A model generated the notes under the pieces. That model had not been told where the DNA came from and did not search any database. It saw nothing but the letters and a program-made list of their open reading frames with translations. From Streptomyces coacervatus (lineage in GTDB: Bacteria; Actinomycetota; Actinomycetes; Streptomycetales; Streptomycetaceae), in assembly GCF_029223485.1 (NCBI RefSeq), contig NZ_JARHTP010000033.1, positions 1 through 64,000 on the forward strand: 64,000 bases of DNA, written 5' to 3'. Below are positions 47,699 through 56,301 of the stretch, one piece after another (position 1 is the stretch's first letter; every line of letters begins with the position of its first letter). The translations under genes were made by a program, and so were the position numbers.

Positions 47699-49459
47699 AT
47701 GGCCTCGGTCAAGTCCCTCAGCGACTCCGTCCAGCAGCACCTCGCGTCCGCGCTCTCGGCCACCCTGCCGGAGGCCGCCGGAGCGGACCCGCTGCTGCGA
47801 CGTAGCGACCGGGCCGACTTCCAGGCCAACGGGATCCTGGCGCTGGCGAAGAAGGCGAAGGCCAACCCGCGGGAGCTGGCGACGCAGGTCGTCTCGCAGA
47901 TCGTCACGGGTGAAGGGCTGATCCAGGACGTCGAGGTCTCCGGGCCCGGCTTCCTGAACATCACGATCTCGGACCGGGCGATCACCGAGACCCTCGCGGC
48001 GCGCGCCGCGGACGGCGACCGGCTCGGTGTGCCGCTGAAGGAGAACGCGGGCATCACGGTCGTCGACTACGCCCAGCCGAACGTGGCGAAGGAGATGCAC
48101 GTCGGCCATCTGCGCTCGGCGGTCATCGGCGACGCGCTGCGCGGCATGCTCGACTTCACCGGCGAGCAGACGATCGGCCGGCACCACATCGGCGACTGGG
48201 GCACCCAGTTCGGCATGCTCATCCAGTACCTGTTCGAGCACCCCGGCGAGCTGGCCCCGGCCGATGACGTCGACGGCGAGCAGGCCATGTCGAACCTGAA
48301 CCGGGTCTACAAGGCGTCGCGTGCGGTCTTCGACGCGGACGAGGAGTTCAAGGAGCGCGCCCGCAAGCGGGTGGTCGCCCTGCAGTCCGGCGACAAGGAG
48401 ACCCTCGAACTGTGGCAGCAGTTCGTGGACGAGTCGAAGGTCTACTTCTACTCGGTCTTCGAGAAGCTGGACATGGAGATCCGCGACGAGGAGATCGTCG
48501 GCGAGTCCGCGTACAACGAGGGCATGCCCGAGACCGCCCGCCTCCTGGAGGAGATGGGCGTCGCGGTCCGCTCCGAGGGCGCGCTGGTCGTCTTCTTCGA
48601 CGAGATCCGCGGCAAGGACGACCAGCCGGTCCCGCTGATCGTGCAGAAGGCCGACGGCGGCTTCGGCTACGCCGCCTCCGACCTCACCGCGATCCGCAAC
48701 CGTGTCCTCGACCTGCACGCGACGACACTGCTGTACGTGGTGGACGTACGCCAGTCGCTGCACTTCAAGATGGTCTTCGAGACGGCCCGGCGGGCAGGCT
48801 GGCTGAAGGACGGCGTCACCGCGCACAACATGGGCTACGGCACGGTGCTGGGCGCGGACGGCAAGCCGTTCAAGACGCGTGAGGGCGAGACCGTACGGCT
48901 GGAGGATCTGCTGGACGAGGCGGTGCAGCGGGCAGCCGAGGTGGTCCGGGAGAAGGCGCAGGACCTCACCGAGGACGAGATCCAGGAGCGGGCCGCGCAG
49001 GTCGGCATCGGCGCCGTGAAGTACGCGGACCTGTCGACCTCGCCGAACCGTGACTACAAGTTCGACCTGGACCAGATGGTGTCGCTGAACGGCGACACCA
49101 GCGTGTACCTGCAGTACGCGTACGCCCGTATCCAGTCGATCCTGCGCAAGGCCGGCGAGACGAAGCCGGTCGCCCACCCGGAGCTCGAACTCGCCCCGGC
49201 GGAGCGCGCGTTGGGCCTGCACCTGGACGCGTTCGGCGACACGGTCTTCGAGTCGGCCGCGGAGTACGCACCGCACAAGCTGGCCGCGTACCTGTACCAA
49301 CTGGCGTCGCTGTACACGTCGTTCTACGACAAGTGCCCGGTGCTGAAGGCCGAGACGCCCGCGCAGGTGGAGAACCGTCTGTTCCTGTGCGACGTGACGG
49401 CCCGCACCCTGCACCAGGGCATGGCGCTGCTGGGCATCAGGACGCCCGAGCGGCTCTGA
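47699..49459 (+). CDS. argS: Arginyl-tRNA synthetase
   Basis: A 586-aa class I ArgRS. N-terminal Arg-N domain (about 1-110), HIGH motif as AKEMHVGHLRS near 132-140, GRHHIGDWGTQFG, the MSKS-equivalent region GYGTVLGADGKPFKTREG and a DALR-type C-terminal anticodon domain (YLYQLASLYTSFYDKCPV). Start ATG 47699 matches the family N-terminus, but its only ribosome-site candidate, GAGGAG, is 16-17 bases upstream, which is unusually far. Divergent from lysS, sharing a compact promoter region. Confidence 0.95.
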   Translation: MASVKSLSDSVQQHLASALSATLPEAAGADPLLRRSDRADFQANGILALAKKAKANPRELATQVVSQIVTGEGLIQDVEVSGPGFLNITISDRAITETLAARAADGDRLGVPLKENAGITVVDYAQPNVAKEMHVGHLRSAVIGDALRGMLDFTGEQTIGRHHIGDWGTQFGMLIQYLFEHPGELAPADDVDGEQAMSNLNRVYKASRAVFDADEEFKERARKRVVALQSGDKETLELWQQFVDESKVYFYSVFEKLDMEIRDEEIVGESAYNEGMPETARLLEEMGVAVRSEGALVVFFDEIRGKDDQPVPLIVQKADGGFGYAASDLTAIRNRVLDLHATTLLYVVDVRQSLHFKMVFETARRAGWLKDGVTAHNMGYGTVLGADGKPFKTREGETVRLEDLLDEAVQRAAEVVREKAQDLTEDEIQERAAQVGIGAVKYADLSTSPNRDYKFDLDQMVSLNGDTSVYLQYAYARIQSILRKAGETKPVAHPELELAPAERALGLHLDAFGDTVFESAAEYAPHKLAAYLYQLASLYTSFYDKCPVLKAETPAQVENRLFLCDVTARTLHQGMALLGIRTPERL

Positions 49460-49500
49460 GAGCCACACCGCGGCCGACGCCGAGGATGGGCGCGGATGCG

Positions 49501-49537
49501 GGTACGCCCCGCCCGGATTGAACGGGCGGGGCGTACC
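49501..49537. terminator. Strong bidirectional terminator
   Basis: GGTACGCCCCGCCCG and CGGGCGGGGCGTACC form a perfect 15-bp stem with a 7-base loop, between convergent argS and the peptidoglycan-binding gene. Confidence 0.9.
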
Positions 49538-49555
49538 GATCGGTGGGCGGTGTGG

Positions 49556-50020
49556 TCAGCACCAGCCTCCGCCGAGGTTGGCGAACGCCTTCCAGGCGGC
49601 CCTGGTCTTGGTTCCTGCGTCGCCGTCGATGCCGCCGGTGTCGTAGCCGATGTGGACGAGGAAGCGCTGGAGGCCGCGGATGGTGTTGGGGCCGACGTCG
49701 CCGTCCACGGTTCCGGCGTTGAAGCCACGGTCGTTGAGGAAGGCCTGCCAGGCCTTCCAGCTCTTGGTGCCGAGCTGGCCGTCGATCGTGCCGGGGTCGA
49801 ACTTCCCGACGGGTGAGGCGTCGCGGACGTAGCACTGGACGCTCTTGCCCTCGGTGGTGTTCAGGCCGAGGTTGTTCGTCGCCTTGATGGTGACGGTCCG
49901 GGCGCTCGTGGCCGACGCCGGCGCGGCGAAGCTGGTGCCCGCGGTGGCCAGTCCGCCGGCGGCGAGTCCGACCACGGCGGCGGCGCTGACCAGGGTCCTG
50001 GCCAAGGCGTTCGATCGCAT
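49556..50020 (-). CDS. Secreted peptidoglycan-binding domain protein
   Basis: A 154-aa protein with a Sec signal peptide (cleavage near SFAAPASA) and two PG_binding_1-type halves: DGQLGTKSWKAWQAFLNDRG (about 78-97) and DGDVGPNTIRGLQRFLVHIG (about 104-123), then DGDAGTKTRAAWKAFAN. Such modules bind wall glycan-peptide. No catalytic domain is present, so it may cap or inhibit enzymes or act as a free wall binder. ATG at 50020 behind GAGAGGGA. It diverges from an HTH gene that carries the same type of domain. Confidence 0.85.
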   Translation of the reverse strand: MRSNALARTLVSAAAVVGLAAGGLATAGTSFAAPASATSARTVTIKATNNLGLNTTEGKSVQCYVRDASPVGKFDPGTIDGQLGTKSWKAWQAFLNDRGFNAGTVDGDVGPNTIRGLQRFLVHIGYDTGGIDGDAGTKTRAAWKAFANLGGGWC

Positions 50021-50317
50021 TCGTGTCCCTCTCGGGTCGTGGGTTGTGGTGCCGGGACGAGAGTGCGGGGCGGGCGACGGGGGCCGCCACGGTTGCCCCT
50101 GAAGTGACGTCCGGGCGGGACGTCCCACCCGCTGACCTGCGGGAACATGGCCCGAGGCGACGGCGTGGAGGGACGGCTGTCTCGGCGGGTGGTGGCCGAT
50201 TCCGCATGGGTGCTGCGCACATGTTCCGGTGCGGTCCTGTGGATGCTGGTGCAGAATGCGGCACGGGGTACAGGGGCCACTGACCACGGCCGCTGTTCAT
50301 GTACGCATGGGGGGACC

Positions 50318-51133
50318 ATGTCGCGTTGGAAAGCGCTGCCTGCAGAACTGGATCCGCGTGTACGGCAGTTACTGGTGCGCTTACGCCGGCTGAAGGACCA
50401 CAGCGGGCTGAGCGTGCGTCAGCTGGCGGCGAGGACGGGGTACAGCCCGAAGTCCTGGGAGCGGTATCTGGGCGGCCGTTCGCTGCCGCCGCGGGAGGCC
50501 GTGGAGGCGTTGGCGCGGATCGGTGGCGACGACCCGACCCGGCTGCTCGCACTGCACGAAGTCGCCACGGAGGCGTGGGGGAATCCGCGGGAGTCCGGAA
50601 CTGCCGTAGCGGATACGGCCGTTGCCGAAGGGGATGCCCCCGTGTCCGTAGGGGCCGTAACGGAGCCGGAGATCCTGTCGGCGGGCCCGGGCAGGGTCGG
50701 AAGCGCGCGGTCGTTGCGCATCGCGCTGTTGGCGGGGGCGGTGGCCCTGGCGCTGGCCGTCTCGTCGGCGGTGCTGGTGACCGTGCGGCTCATGGACCAC
50801 GGCGGCGGCGCGGCGACGGAGGAGACGACGACCACGGTCACCGTGACGGCTGGGGTGTCGGCGCCGACGTACACCTGCCACCTCAAGCAGGCCGACGGCC
50901 GCTGGTACGCGGGCAACAGCCGCACACGGGACGCCACTGTGGGGTACGGCGACGCCGGGCCGGAGGTGGCCGAGGTGCAGTGTCTGCTGCGCCGGGCGGG
51001 GATCTCGCCGGGCGGTATCGACGGAATGTTCGGCCCGTTGACGCAGGGCGCGGTCAAGCGCATCCAGCAGCGGGCGGGGCTCGAAGTGGACGGCCTCGTC
51101 GGGCCGCGCACCTGGAAGGCCCTGCGGGGATGA
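50318..51133 (+). CDS. HTH protein with one membrane helix and external peptidoglycan-binding domain
   Basis: A 271-aa protein. XRE-like HTH at about 25-65 (SGLSVRQLAARTGYSPKSWE), Ala/Val-rich spacer, one membrane helix at about 132-152 (IALLAGAVALALAVSSAVLV) and a PG_binding_1 domain at the end (QCLLRRAGISPGGIDGMFGP, VDGLVGPRTWKALRG). Topology should put the DNA-binding part inside and the wall-binding part outside, as in a one-component wall sensor. ATG at 50318 after GGGGGGA. Its stop overlaps the next gene (ATGA). Confidence 0.85.
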   Translation: MSRWKALPAELDPRVRQLLVRLRRLKDHSGLSVRQLAARTGYSPKSWERYLGGRSLPPREAVEALARIGGDDPTRLLALHEVATEAWGNPRESGTAVADTAVAEGDAPVSVGAVTEPEILSAGPGRVGSARSLRIALLAGAVALALAVSSAVLVTVRLMDHGGGAATEETTTTVTVTAGVSAPTYTCHLKQADGRWYAGNSRTRDATVGYGDAGPEVAEVQCLLRRAGISPGGIDGMFGPLTQGAVKRIQQRAGLEVDGLVGPRTWKALRG

Positions 51134-52008
51134 CACCGGAGCAGGCGCGACTGGCCGCCGCGCTACGGGAGTTGAGAGCCCGCACCGGTCTGAGCCTGGC
51201 GGCCCTCGCGGCGAAGACGGCGTTCAGCAAGTCGTCCTGGGAGCGCTACCTCAACGGCAAGACGCTGCCTCCGCGCCCGGCGGTACAGGAGCTGTGCCGG
51301 CTGGCCGGCGAGGCCGACGGCCGGTGTCTGGCGCTGTGGGAGATCGCGGAGTCGGAGTGGAGCGGACGGGCGACGGAGGCGGATACGCCGGTGCCGTCCC
51401 CGGCTGTGGCTCAGGCAGCGCCTCCGGATCCGCCGGCGGCCGAGCTTGCGGCTCCGACGGAAGCGGTACGTGGCGGTGGCGGTCTCCGGGGTGTGGCGGC
51501 CGTGGCGGTGCTGGCGTCGGTGTGCGCCGTGGCCGTGGGGGGCGTGGCGGTCGCGCTGCTCCTGCTGCCGCGCCAGCACGGCGAACCCCGGCCGGCCGCC
51601 GCGGCCACGTCCGCACCTCCGTCCGCCGCGGGACCGTACTGCCGGGCTTTGTCCTGCGAGGGCAAGAGCCCGATGGACATGCACTGCGCCGCCTCACCGG
51701 ACACCCTCGCCACGCATCACACGGCCGGCGGAGCCTGGCTGGAGCTGCGCTACAGCAGGGAGTGCGGGACGAGTTGGGCGCGGATGTGGGGCACGCGCAT
51801 CGGCGACCGGCTCGAACTGAAGGCGGCCGGCCGGGTCCGCGGCGCCGTGGTCGAGAACGAGGTCGACGCGGACAACTTCGTCTACACACCCATGACGGTG
51901 ACCCGTTCCGGAACCGTCGTCCGCACCTGCTTCCGGCCGGCGGCGGAGGACAAGGGGAAAGGCGGGAAGGAACCCGAGGAGGAGTGCTTCAGCTCCGTTT
52001 CGCGGTGA
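51130..52008 (+). CDS. HTH protein with one membrane helix and DUF2690-like domain
   Basis: A 292-aa sister of the upstream protein. The HTH (LSLAALAAKTAFSKSSWERY) lies at about 22-41; the motif SSWERYLNGKTLPPR parallels KSWERYLGGRSLPPR in its neighbour. A membrane helix lies at about 120-145, then a DUF2690-like external domain (CRALSCEGKSPMDMHCAASP, four Cys). The ATG overlaps the upstream TGA, so the two are coupled and may work as a pair. Family function unknown. Confidence 0.8.
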   Translation: MTPEQARLAAALRELRARTGLSLAALAAKTAFSKSSWERYLNGKTLPPRPAVQELCRLAGEADGRCLALWEIAESEWSGRATEADTPVPSPAVAQAAPPDPPAAELAAPTEAVRGGGGLRGVAAVAVLASVCAVAVGGVAVALLLLPRQHGEPRPAAAATSAPPSAAGPYCRALSCEGKSPMDMHCAASPDTLATHHTAGGAWLELRYSRECGTSWARMWGTRIGDRLELKAAGRVRGAVVENEVDADNFVYTPMTVTRSGTVVRTCFRPAAEDKGKGGKEPEEECFSSVSR

Positions 52009-52019
52009 CGGCCATCGTT

Positions 52020-52118
52020 GGGCAGAAACCCGCCGCGTAACAGCAGCCCCTCCGTCACATCCCGCTCGGCGTCCTCACGCCCGAAGTGCAACCGGGCGAG
52101 AAGCGGCTCGTCGGCCAT
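52020..52118 (-). pseudogene. Truncated N-terminus of a P-loop ATPase-type gene
   Basis: From an ATG at 52118 with AGGGGGA upstream the frame reads MADEPLLARLHFGREDAERD and then a few more family-like residues to GFLPN. That beginning is what I recall of Streptomyces P-loop ATPases whose Walker A box follows soon after. Here the similarity stops near 52020 and the frame runs into the antisense of the DUF2690 gene. It is 26 bp after the HATPase stop, so it once formed an operon with it. One codon is TTA. Confidence 0.35.
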
Positions 52119-52144
52119 GCGATCCCCCTAGCTGTCGCAACTGT

Positions 52145-52555
52145 TCAACACCGTAGCTGCAACACGAACTCACACCAGACGACCTTGCCCGGATCCCGCT
52201 CCTCGACGCCCCACTTGTCACTGAGCGCGGCGACGAGCAGCAGCCCACGCCCGCCCTCGTCGGCGTCGTCAGCGATACGGGGGGTGCCGTCCCCGCTGTC
52301 GTGCACCTCGACACGGAGTACGTCGCCGTCGCAGCGGACGCGGAGCAGGAAACCCCGGCCGGGCGGAACGCCGTGCACAAGGGCGTTGGTGGCGAGCTCA
52401 CTTACGCACAGTGAGACGTCGTCGATACGGGGCCAGTCGGCGAGGCCCCAGAAGGGCAGCGCCCAGGCGGCGAGTTGCCTGGCGGCGGGCACCGAGCGGC
52501 GGTGGCGGGGGAAGAACTGGTCGAGCTGGTGGGGGAGTTGGATTTCGGCGTTCAT
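52145..52555 (-). CDS. Anti-sigma-type HATPase (GHKL) protein
   Basis: A 136-aa GHKL single-domain ATPase. N box SLCVSELATNALVHGV (about 48-63), D box VEVHDSGDG and G box EGGRGLLLVAALSDKWG. It is of the same class as the copy beside the RiPP genes. Partner unknown. ATG at 52555. A remnant ATPase fragment follows downstream. Confidence 0.85.
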   Translation of the reverse strand: MNAEIQLPHQLDQFFPRHRRSVPAARQLAAWALPFWGLADWPRIDDVSLCVSELATNALVHGVPPGRGFLLRVRCDGDVLRVEVHDSGDGTPRIADDADEGGRGLLLVAALSDKWGVEERDPGKVVWCEFVLQLRC

Positions 52556-52761
52556 GGGGCAAAGGTCGCGCAGAGTTACTACCGTTGATCAGTGTGTGAT
52601 CCCGGACGAGGATTTTGTACGGCTGATGTACGGGTTGCGCTCGGCGTGATGGCCGTGGGCGACAGCAGGGCGATCTTGACTGCGTGCATGGCGTCGACCC
52701 TAGGGGACGCCCGCCGCGGGCCAAGTCGGCAGCCTTGTCTTGGAATTGGCTCCGGAATTGA

Positions 52762-53751
52762 CTAGAGCCAACCCCGGCGGACCGCCTCCGCCCCCGCCTG
52801 GAATCGGCTCTGCGCACCGAGCCGCTTGAACAGGTCGGACATGTTGCGACGGACCGTACGCAACGAGACGCCCATCTTGCGGCTGATGCCCTCGTCCGTG
52901 AGGCCCGCTTCAAGGAGTCTGAGCAGGGTCAGGTCCCGTTCGGCGGGGAGACCGTCCGGCGGTGTGACCGTCACCGAGGCGCCGCCCAGGGGAGATGCCC
53001 TTTCCCAGACCATGAGGAAGAGCTCCTCGAGGGCTCGCACCAGGCTGGGGTGGCGGATCAGCAGGACTCCGTGTGCCTGGTCGTCGGGGTCGACCGGCAT
53101 GACGGCCGCCGAACGGTCGCACAGGGTGAGGTGCATGGGGAGCGTCGGCATGGTGCGGGCTTCGCCGCCCAGGGAGGCGAGCCACGCCGCACGGTCCACG
53201 GCCGTGGCGTTGTTGCGCACGCTGTCGAGGTGGACCGTGCGCGTGCGGACCCCGCGCCTCAGGAGAGAGAGGGCGACGGACTGCCGCTCGTCCAGCCACT
53301 CGTCACTCGCCGCGGCGGCTGCGGGGGCGAGGGCGCAGACCTCGGTCCTGGCGTTGTTCACCAGTTCCGTGACGCGGGCGCGTACGGCCTCGTCGCCGGT
53401 CAGGCGCTCGACACCGCCGTCGCCGATCAGTGCGGCCCGGGCTGCGTACTCGGAGGTGAGGGCGGCCAGGGCCGCACGGTCGCGGGAGAGTCGCGCGCGC
53501 TGCTCGTCCAGTTCCGCCTCCAGGCGCTGGAGCCGGGGGGACAGCCCCACCTCGGGGCTCACCGGGACGAACCTGTGGTCCGTGGCCTCGTGCAGCAGGG
53601 ACAGCTCGGTCAGGCGGTCCAGCGCCGCGCGCACCTGGTCGGAGGTCAGGCTCGTGTGCCGGGTGATGTCCTCGAAGGTCCAGGACGGGTGGAGCAGCAT
53701 CGCGCGGTACACGTCATGGGTGGCTCTGTCGAAGCCGACGGCTTCCAGCAT
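52762..53751 (-). CDS. LuxR-type regulator with TrmB-like N-terminus
   Basis: A 329-aa protein. Winged helix at about 5-60 (DVYRAMLLHPSWTFEDITRH), a helical connector with LEAELDEQRARLSRDRAALA, a PLD-like TrmB sensor region at about 120-240, and a C-terminal LuxR HTH (LRLLEAGLTDEGISRKMGVS, RTVRRNMSDLFKRLGAQSRF). ATG at 53751 after GGGGGA. In Streptomyces this architecture often adjoins genes for secreted proteins, and here it diverges from one; control of it is inferred. Confidence 0.88.
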   Translation of the reverse strand: MLEAVGFDRATHDVYRAMLLHPSWTFEDITRHTSLTSDQVRAALDRLTELSLLHEATDHRFVPVSPEVGLSPRLQRLEAELDEQRARLSRDRAALAALTSEYAARAALIGDGGVERLTGDEAVRARVTELVNNARTEVCALAPAAAAASDEWLDERQSVALSLLRRGVRTRTVHLDSVRNNATAVDRAAWLASLGGEARTMPTLPMHLTLCDRSAAVMPVDPDDQAHGVLLIRHPSLVRALEELFLMVWERASPLGGASVTVTPPDGLPAERDLTLLRLLEAGLTDEGISRKMGVSLRTVRRNMSDLFKRLGAQSRFQAGAEAVRRGWL

Positions 53752-54003
53752 GGCTGGTCCCCCTGCTGATGGCTGACTGGTCAGGTCAAGAGAATCGACC
53801 GTACCGGACATCCGGAATAAACGGAGTGAGTGATTCCACATGGCATGCCCAGGCCATGGCCACAAAGTGCCAGCTCGCAGGCGTCCGCGGCGACTTGCCC
53901 TCGCCTAATGTCGGCGCTCCCGGAGAGCCGCGGCCTCACCATCCGCCCGCTGCCGGACGACCTTGAAACAGGGGAACCAACAGAAAACCGGGGACTGCAC
54001 CAC

Positions 54004-54693
54004 ATGCTCAGGAAGTCACGCGGCACTGCCCGCCGCACGACCGCGCGCACCGCGACGGTCGCCGCCGCCGTCGCCATGCTGGCCACCGCCACGCCCTACG
54101 TCGCCTTTGCCGACGGCCCGGCGACAGCGAGCGACGGCAGCGTCGTCAACACCACCCCTCCTGCCCAGCCGGAGGAGGCCGTCACGGACGTACCCGCGGA
54201 CCAGGTCGGGGTCGTGCCGAAGGACGACACGAAACCGCCGAGCGCCGGCAACGCGCCCGCCGTGGAGCAGTGCGACCAGGCCAACGTCTACCTGCCGAAG
54301 ACCAAGGGGAAGCAGTACCACCAGGGCGTCGGGCCGACGAACTCCAACTACAACAACACCTCCCGCACCGCGAAGTCCACGTTCACCTCCGAAGTGACCG
54401 GCAGCGTCGGCGTCAGCGTCTCCGCCGGTCTCACCATCAGCATCAACGCGCTGATCGGCAAGATCGAGCAGAAGTACGACGTCCATCTCTCGGCCTCGCT
54501 CACGGCGAAGCTCGGCAACACCATCAGCGTGGACACCCCGCCGAAGACCACGACCAACGCGAAGTACGGCGTCTACCGGCTGAAGAACACCGGCATCAGC
54601 TACCGCATCTACAGCAACTGTGAGTCGTCTCCGCAGAAGACGGTCACCAGCTACACGCCCCTGAAGGTGGGTTGGTACCTGTGGGAGAACTGA
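54004..54693 (+). CDS. Secreted protein with aerolysin/ETX-MTX2-like pattern
   Basis: A 229-aa protein. Signal peptide to about residue 37 (AVAMLATATPYVAFA-DG), a disordered Pro/Asp-rich pro-region to about 80, then alternating Ser/Thr-hydrophobic strands TGSVGVSVSAGLTISINALI and LSASLTAKLGNTISVDTPPK, and a C-terminal sheet with two Cys in total. This is the insertion-loop pattern of ETX/MTX2-like pore formers and parallels the 19758-20402 product. Fold and pore activity are inference. The downstream lipoprotein gene overlaps its 3' end by 13 bp. Confidence 0.7.
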   Translation: MLRKSRGTARRTTARTATVAAAVAMLATATPYVAFADGPATASDGSVVNTTPPAQPEEAVTDVPADQVGVVPKDDTKPPSAGNAPAVEQCDQANVYLPKTKGKQYHQGVGPTNSNYNNTSRTAKSTFTSEVTGSVGVSVSAGLTISINALIGKIEQKYDVHLSASLTAKLGNTISVDTPPKTTTNAKYGVYRLKNTGISYRIYSNCESSPQKTVTSYTPLKVGWYLWEN

Positions 54694-55211
54694 CCGCCCA
54701 CCGTCGGGCGCGGATCGGCGCCCTGACGGCCGCATGCCTGGTGACGGCGCTGGCCGTCGCCGGGTGCACGGCCGGCGGAGACGCCGGCGGGTGCACGGCC
54801 GGCGGAGACGCCGGCGGCAAGAAGACGGCATCCCCGTCCACCGGATCCCCGAATTCCGCGACGACGCCCCCTCAGCGCGCCGAGCACATCGACGGCGAGA
54901 CGGTGACGAAGGCTCCGCAGATCGTCGACGGCAAGGCGATCGTCTCCGTCGCCTCCGTACGCGGCAACCGCGAGCTGCCGCTCGACGGCGGGGTGCGGTC
55001 GGGCCCCGTCTCGATCGCCGTGAACTGCGAGGGCAAGGGCACCTTGACGGTCGAGCTGACGCCCGTCGGACTGAGCTTTCCGCTGGAGTGCGTGGCCGGC
55101 GAGGTGAGCAGCACGTACAACCAGATCGCCCTCAAGAAGGCCCGCAAGGACGCCACGGTGAGGGTCACCGCGAGCTCGGGGGTGCGCTGGTCGCTGTCCG
55201 TGGGGCAGTGA
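54681..55211 (+). CDS. Lipoprotein with duplicated lipobox Cys region
   Basis: A 176-aa lipoprotein. Start GTG 54681 (alternative TTG 54672) overlaps the upstream stop. The lipobox LAVAGC is followed by TAGGDAGGC and TAGGDAGG again, because a 27-bp segment is duplicated exactly. The mature part is a small beta-domain (ISIAVNCEGKG-like, FPLECVAGE, with two Cys). Coupling to the pore-former-like gene suggests an immunity, escort or partner role, unproven. Confidence 0.75.
   Translation: MGELTAHRRARIGALTAACLVTALAVAGCTAGGDAGGCTAGGDAGGKKTASPSTGSPNSATTPPQRAEHIDGETVTKAPQIVDGKAIVSVASVRGNRELPLDGGVRSGPVSIAVNCEGKGTLTVELTPVGLSFPLECVAGEVSSTYNQIALKKARKDATVRVTASSGVRWSLSVGQ
54762..54815. repeat. Perfect 27-bp tandem duplication
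   Basis: Units 54762-54788 and 54789-54815 are identical (beginning GGGTGCACGGCCGGCGG). The duplication keeps frame and copies the lipid-anchor Cys. Confidence 0.9.
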
Positions 55212-55315
55212 AAGGAAGGGAAGAAGGAAGGGGAGAAAGAGGCGGGGCCCCGCACTCACCCCAGCCCCAACCGGCCCCGGGGGCATTGTCAGTGGCTGCC
55301 CCTACAGTCGGTGAC

Positions 55316-56086
55316 ATGGCGACTCTTCCCAACCCCCTGCCGAATCTCGCGTCCCTCGGCCTCGACCTCCCGCCCGGCCGACTGATCGACGAGACCGACG
55401 AAGGGCCCTGGCACGAACCGCTGTTGTGGCTCGCGGACGAGCAGGCCGCGCCCGGCGCCTGGTCCGCGCTGCAACGCGCGGCACGGGCGGTCGGCCTGCT
55501 ACCGCTCGTCGTGGACGTGGGCGGCGGCCTCGGCGGCCCCGAGAAGTGGGAGTTGGCGCCCGGGGCCATGTCGTACCCCGGGGACCACGACGCCGAGGAA
55601 GTACTGGCCGAGTTCTGGGAGTCGTACGCGGCGGAGGACGAAGAGTGGCCCGGCCTGGCCGAGGCCCCGCACGACACCGCCGACCCCGACGCCACCGCCG
55701 CCGACGCGGTGGACCCCCTCCTCGCCGCAGGCCGCCCGCTCAGGGCCCCGCACCTCGCCCTGGTCCCGGCCCGCCGTAGCGCCGACATCCTCACGGCGAT
55801 CGGTTGGTTCGGCCCGGCGAACCACGAGAACGACACCGCCCGTCTGTCGGCAGTACTCCGCTCCTGGGAGGACCGCTTCGGCATACGTGTGATCGCCCTC
55901 GGCTATGCCGAGCTGCTGCTGTCCGTCGCCGCCCCGCCCACCACCCTCGCCGAGGCGAAGGCCGTCGCCGCCGAGCACTTCGCGTTCTGCCCTGACAACA
56001 TCCTGCAGGGCGCGGACACCACCCTGGCCGCATACGCCGAACACCAACTCCTCAACCAGCCGGCCTGGCACTTCTGGTGGGACTGA
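55316..56086 (+). CDS. DUF4253-domain protein
   Basis: A 256-aa cytoplasmic protein. The C-terminal 110 residues carry the DUF4253 signature: LVPARRSADILTAIGWFG, LSAVLRSWEDRFGIRVIALG, AEHFAFCPDNILQG and the end WHFWWD. The family is common in Streptomyces with no known activity. The ATG at 55316 has no good ribosome site but matches the family start. Independent of the lipoprotein 104 bp upstream. Confidence 0.88.
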   Translation: MATLPNPLPNLASLGLDLPPGRLIDETDEGPWHEPLLWLADEQAAPGAWSALQRAARAVGLLPLVVDVGGGLGGPEKWELAPGAMSYPGDHDAEEVLAEFWESYAAEDEEWPGLAEAPHDTADPDATAADAVDPLLAAGRPLRAPHLALVPARRSADILTAIGWFGPANHENDTARLSAVLRSWEDRFGIRVIALGYAELLLSVAAPPTTLAEAKAVAAEHFAFCPDNILQGADTTLAAYAEHQLLNQPAWHFWWD

Positions 56087-56172
56087 CGGCCCGCCGCAGG
56101 CCACCGCACGCAAACGCCGCGGCCGGTCCGGTGGTGGGCTCACCGGTCTCGACCGCGGCGTAGGGGCTCTCT

Positions 56173-56235
56173 TCAGACGCCGAGAAGGTGGTGAAGGGCG
56201 ACACCCAGACCGAAGAGCAGAGCAGCAAGGACCAT
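56173..56235 (-). CDS. 20-aa hydrophobic membrane micro-ORF
   Basis: An ATG at 56235 behind a near-perfect GGAGGT (5 bases away) opens MVLAALLFGLGVALHHLLGV and stops. The whole peptide is one membrane helix. It is 66 bp after the aminotransferase stop in the same direction, with its own upstream DNA. Such micro-ORFs are missed by gene callers. Could also be a translated leader with no product function. Confidence 0.5.
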   Translation of the reverse strand: MVLAALLFGLGVALHHLLGV

Positions 56236-56301
56236 CTGAGACCTCCATGTACGAAATGTGAAGTTTCTGGCGTTCTCGATAACGTCACACCCAGGCCTGC
56301 G

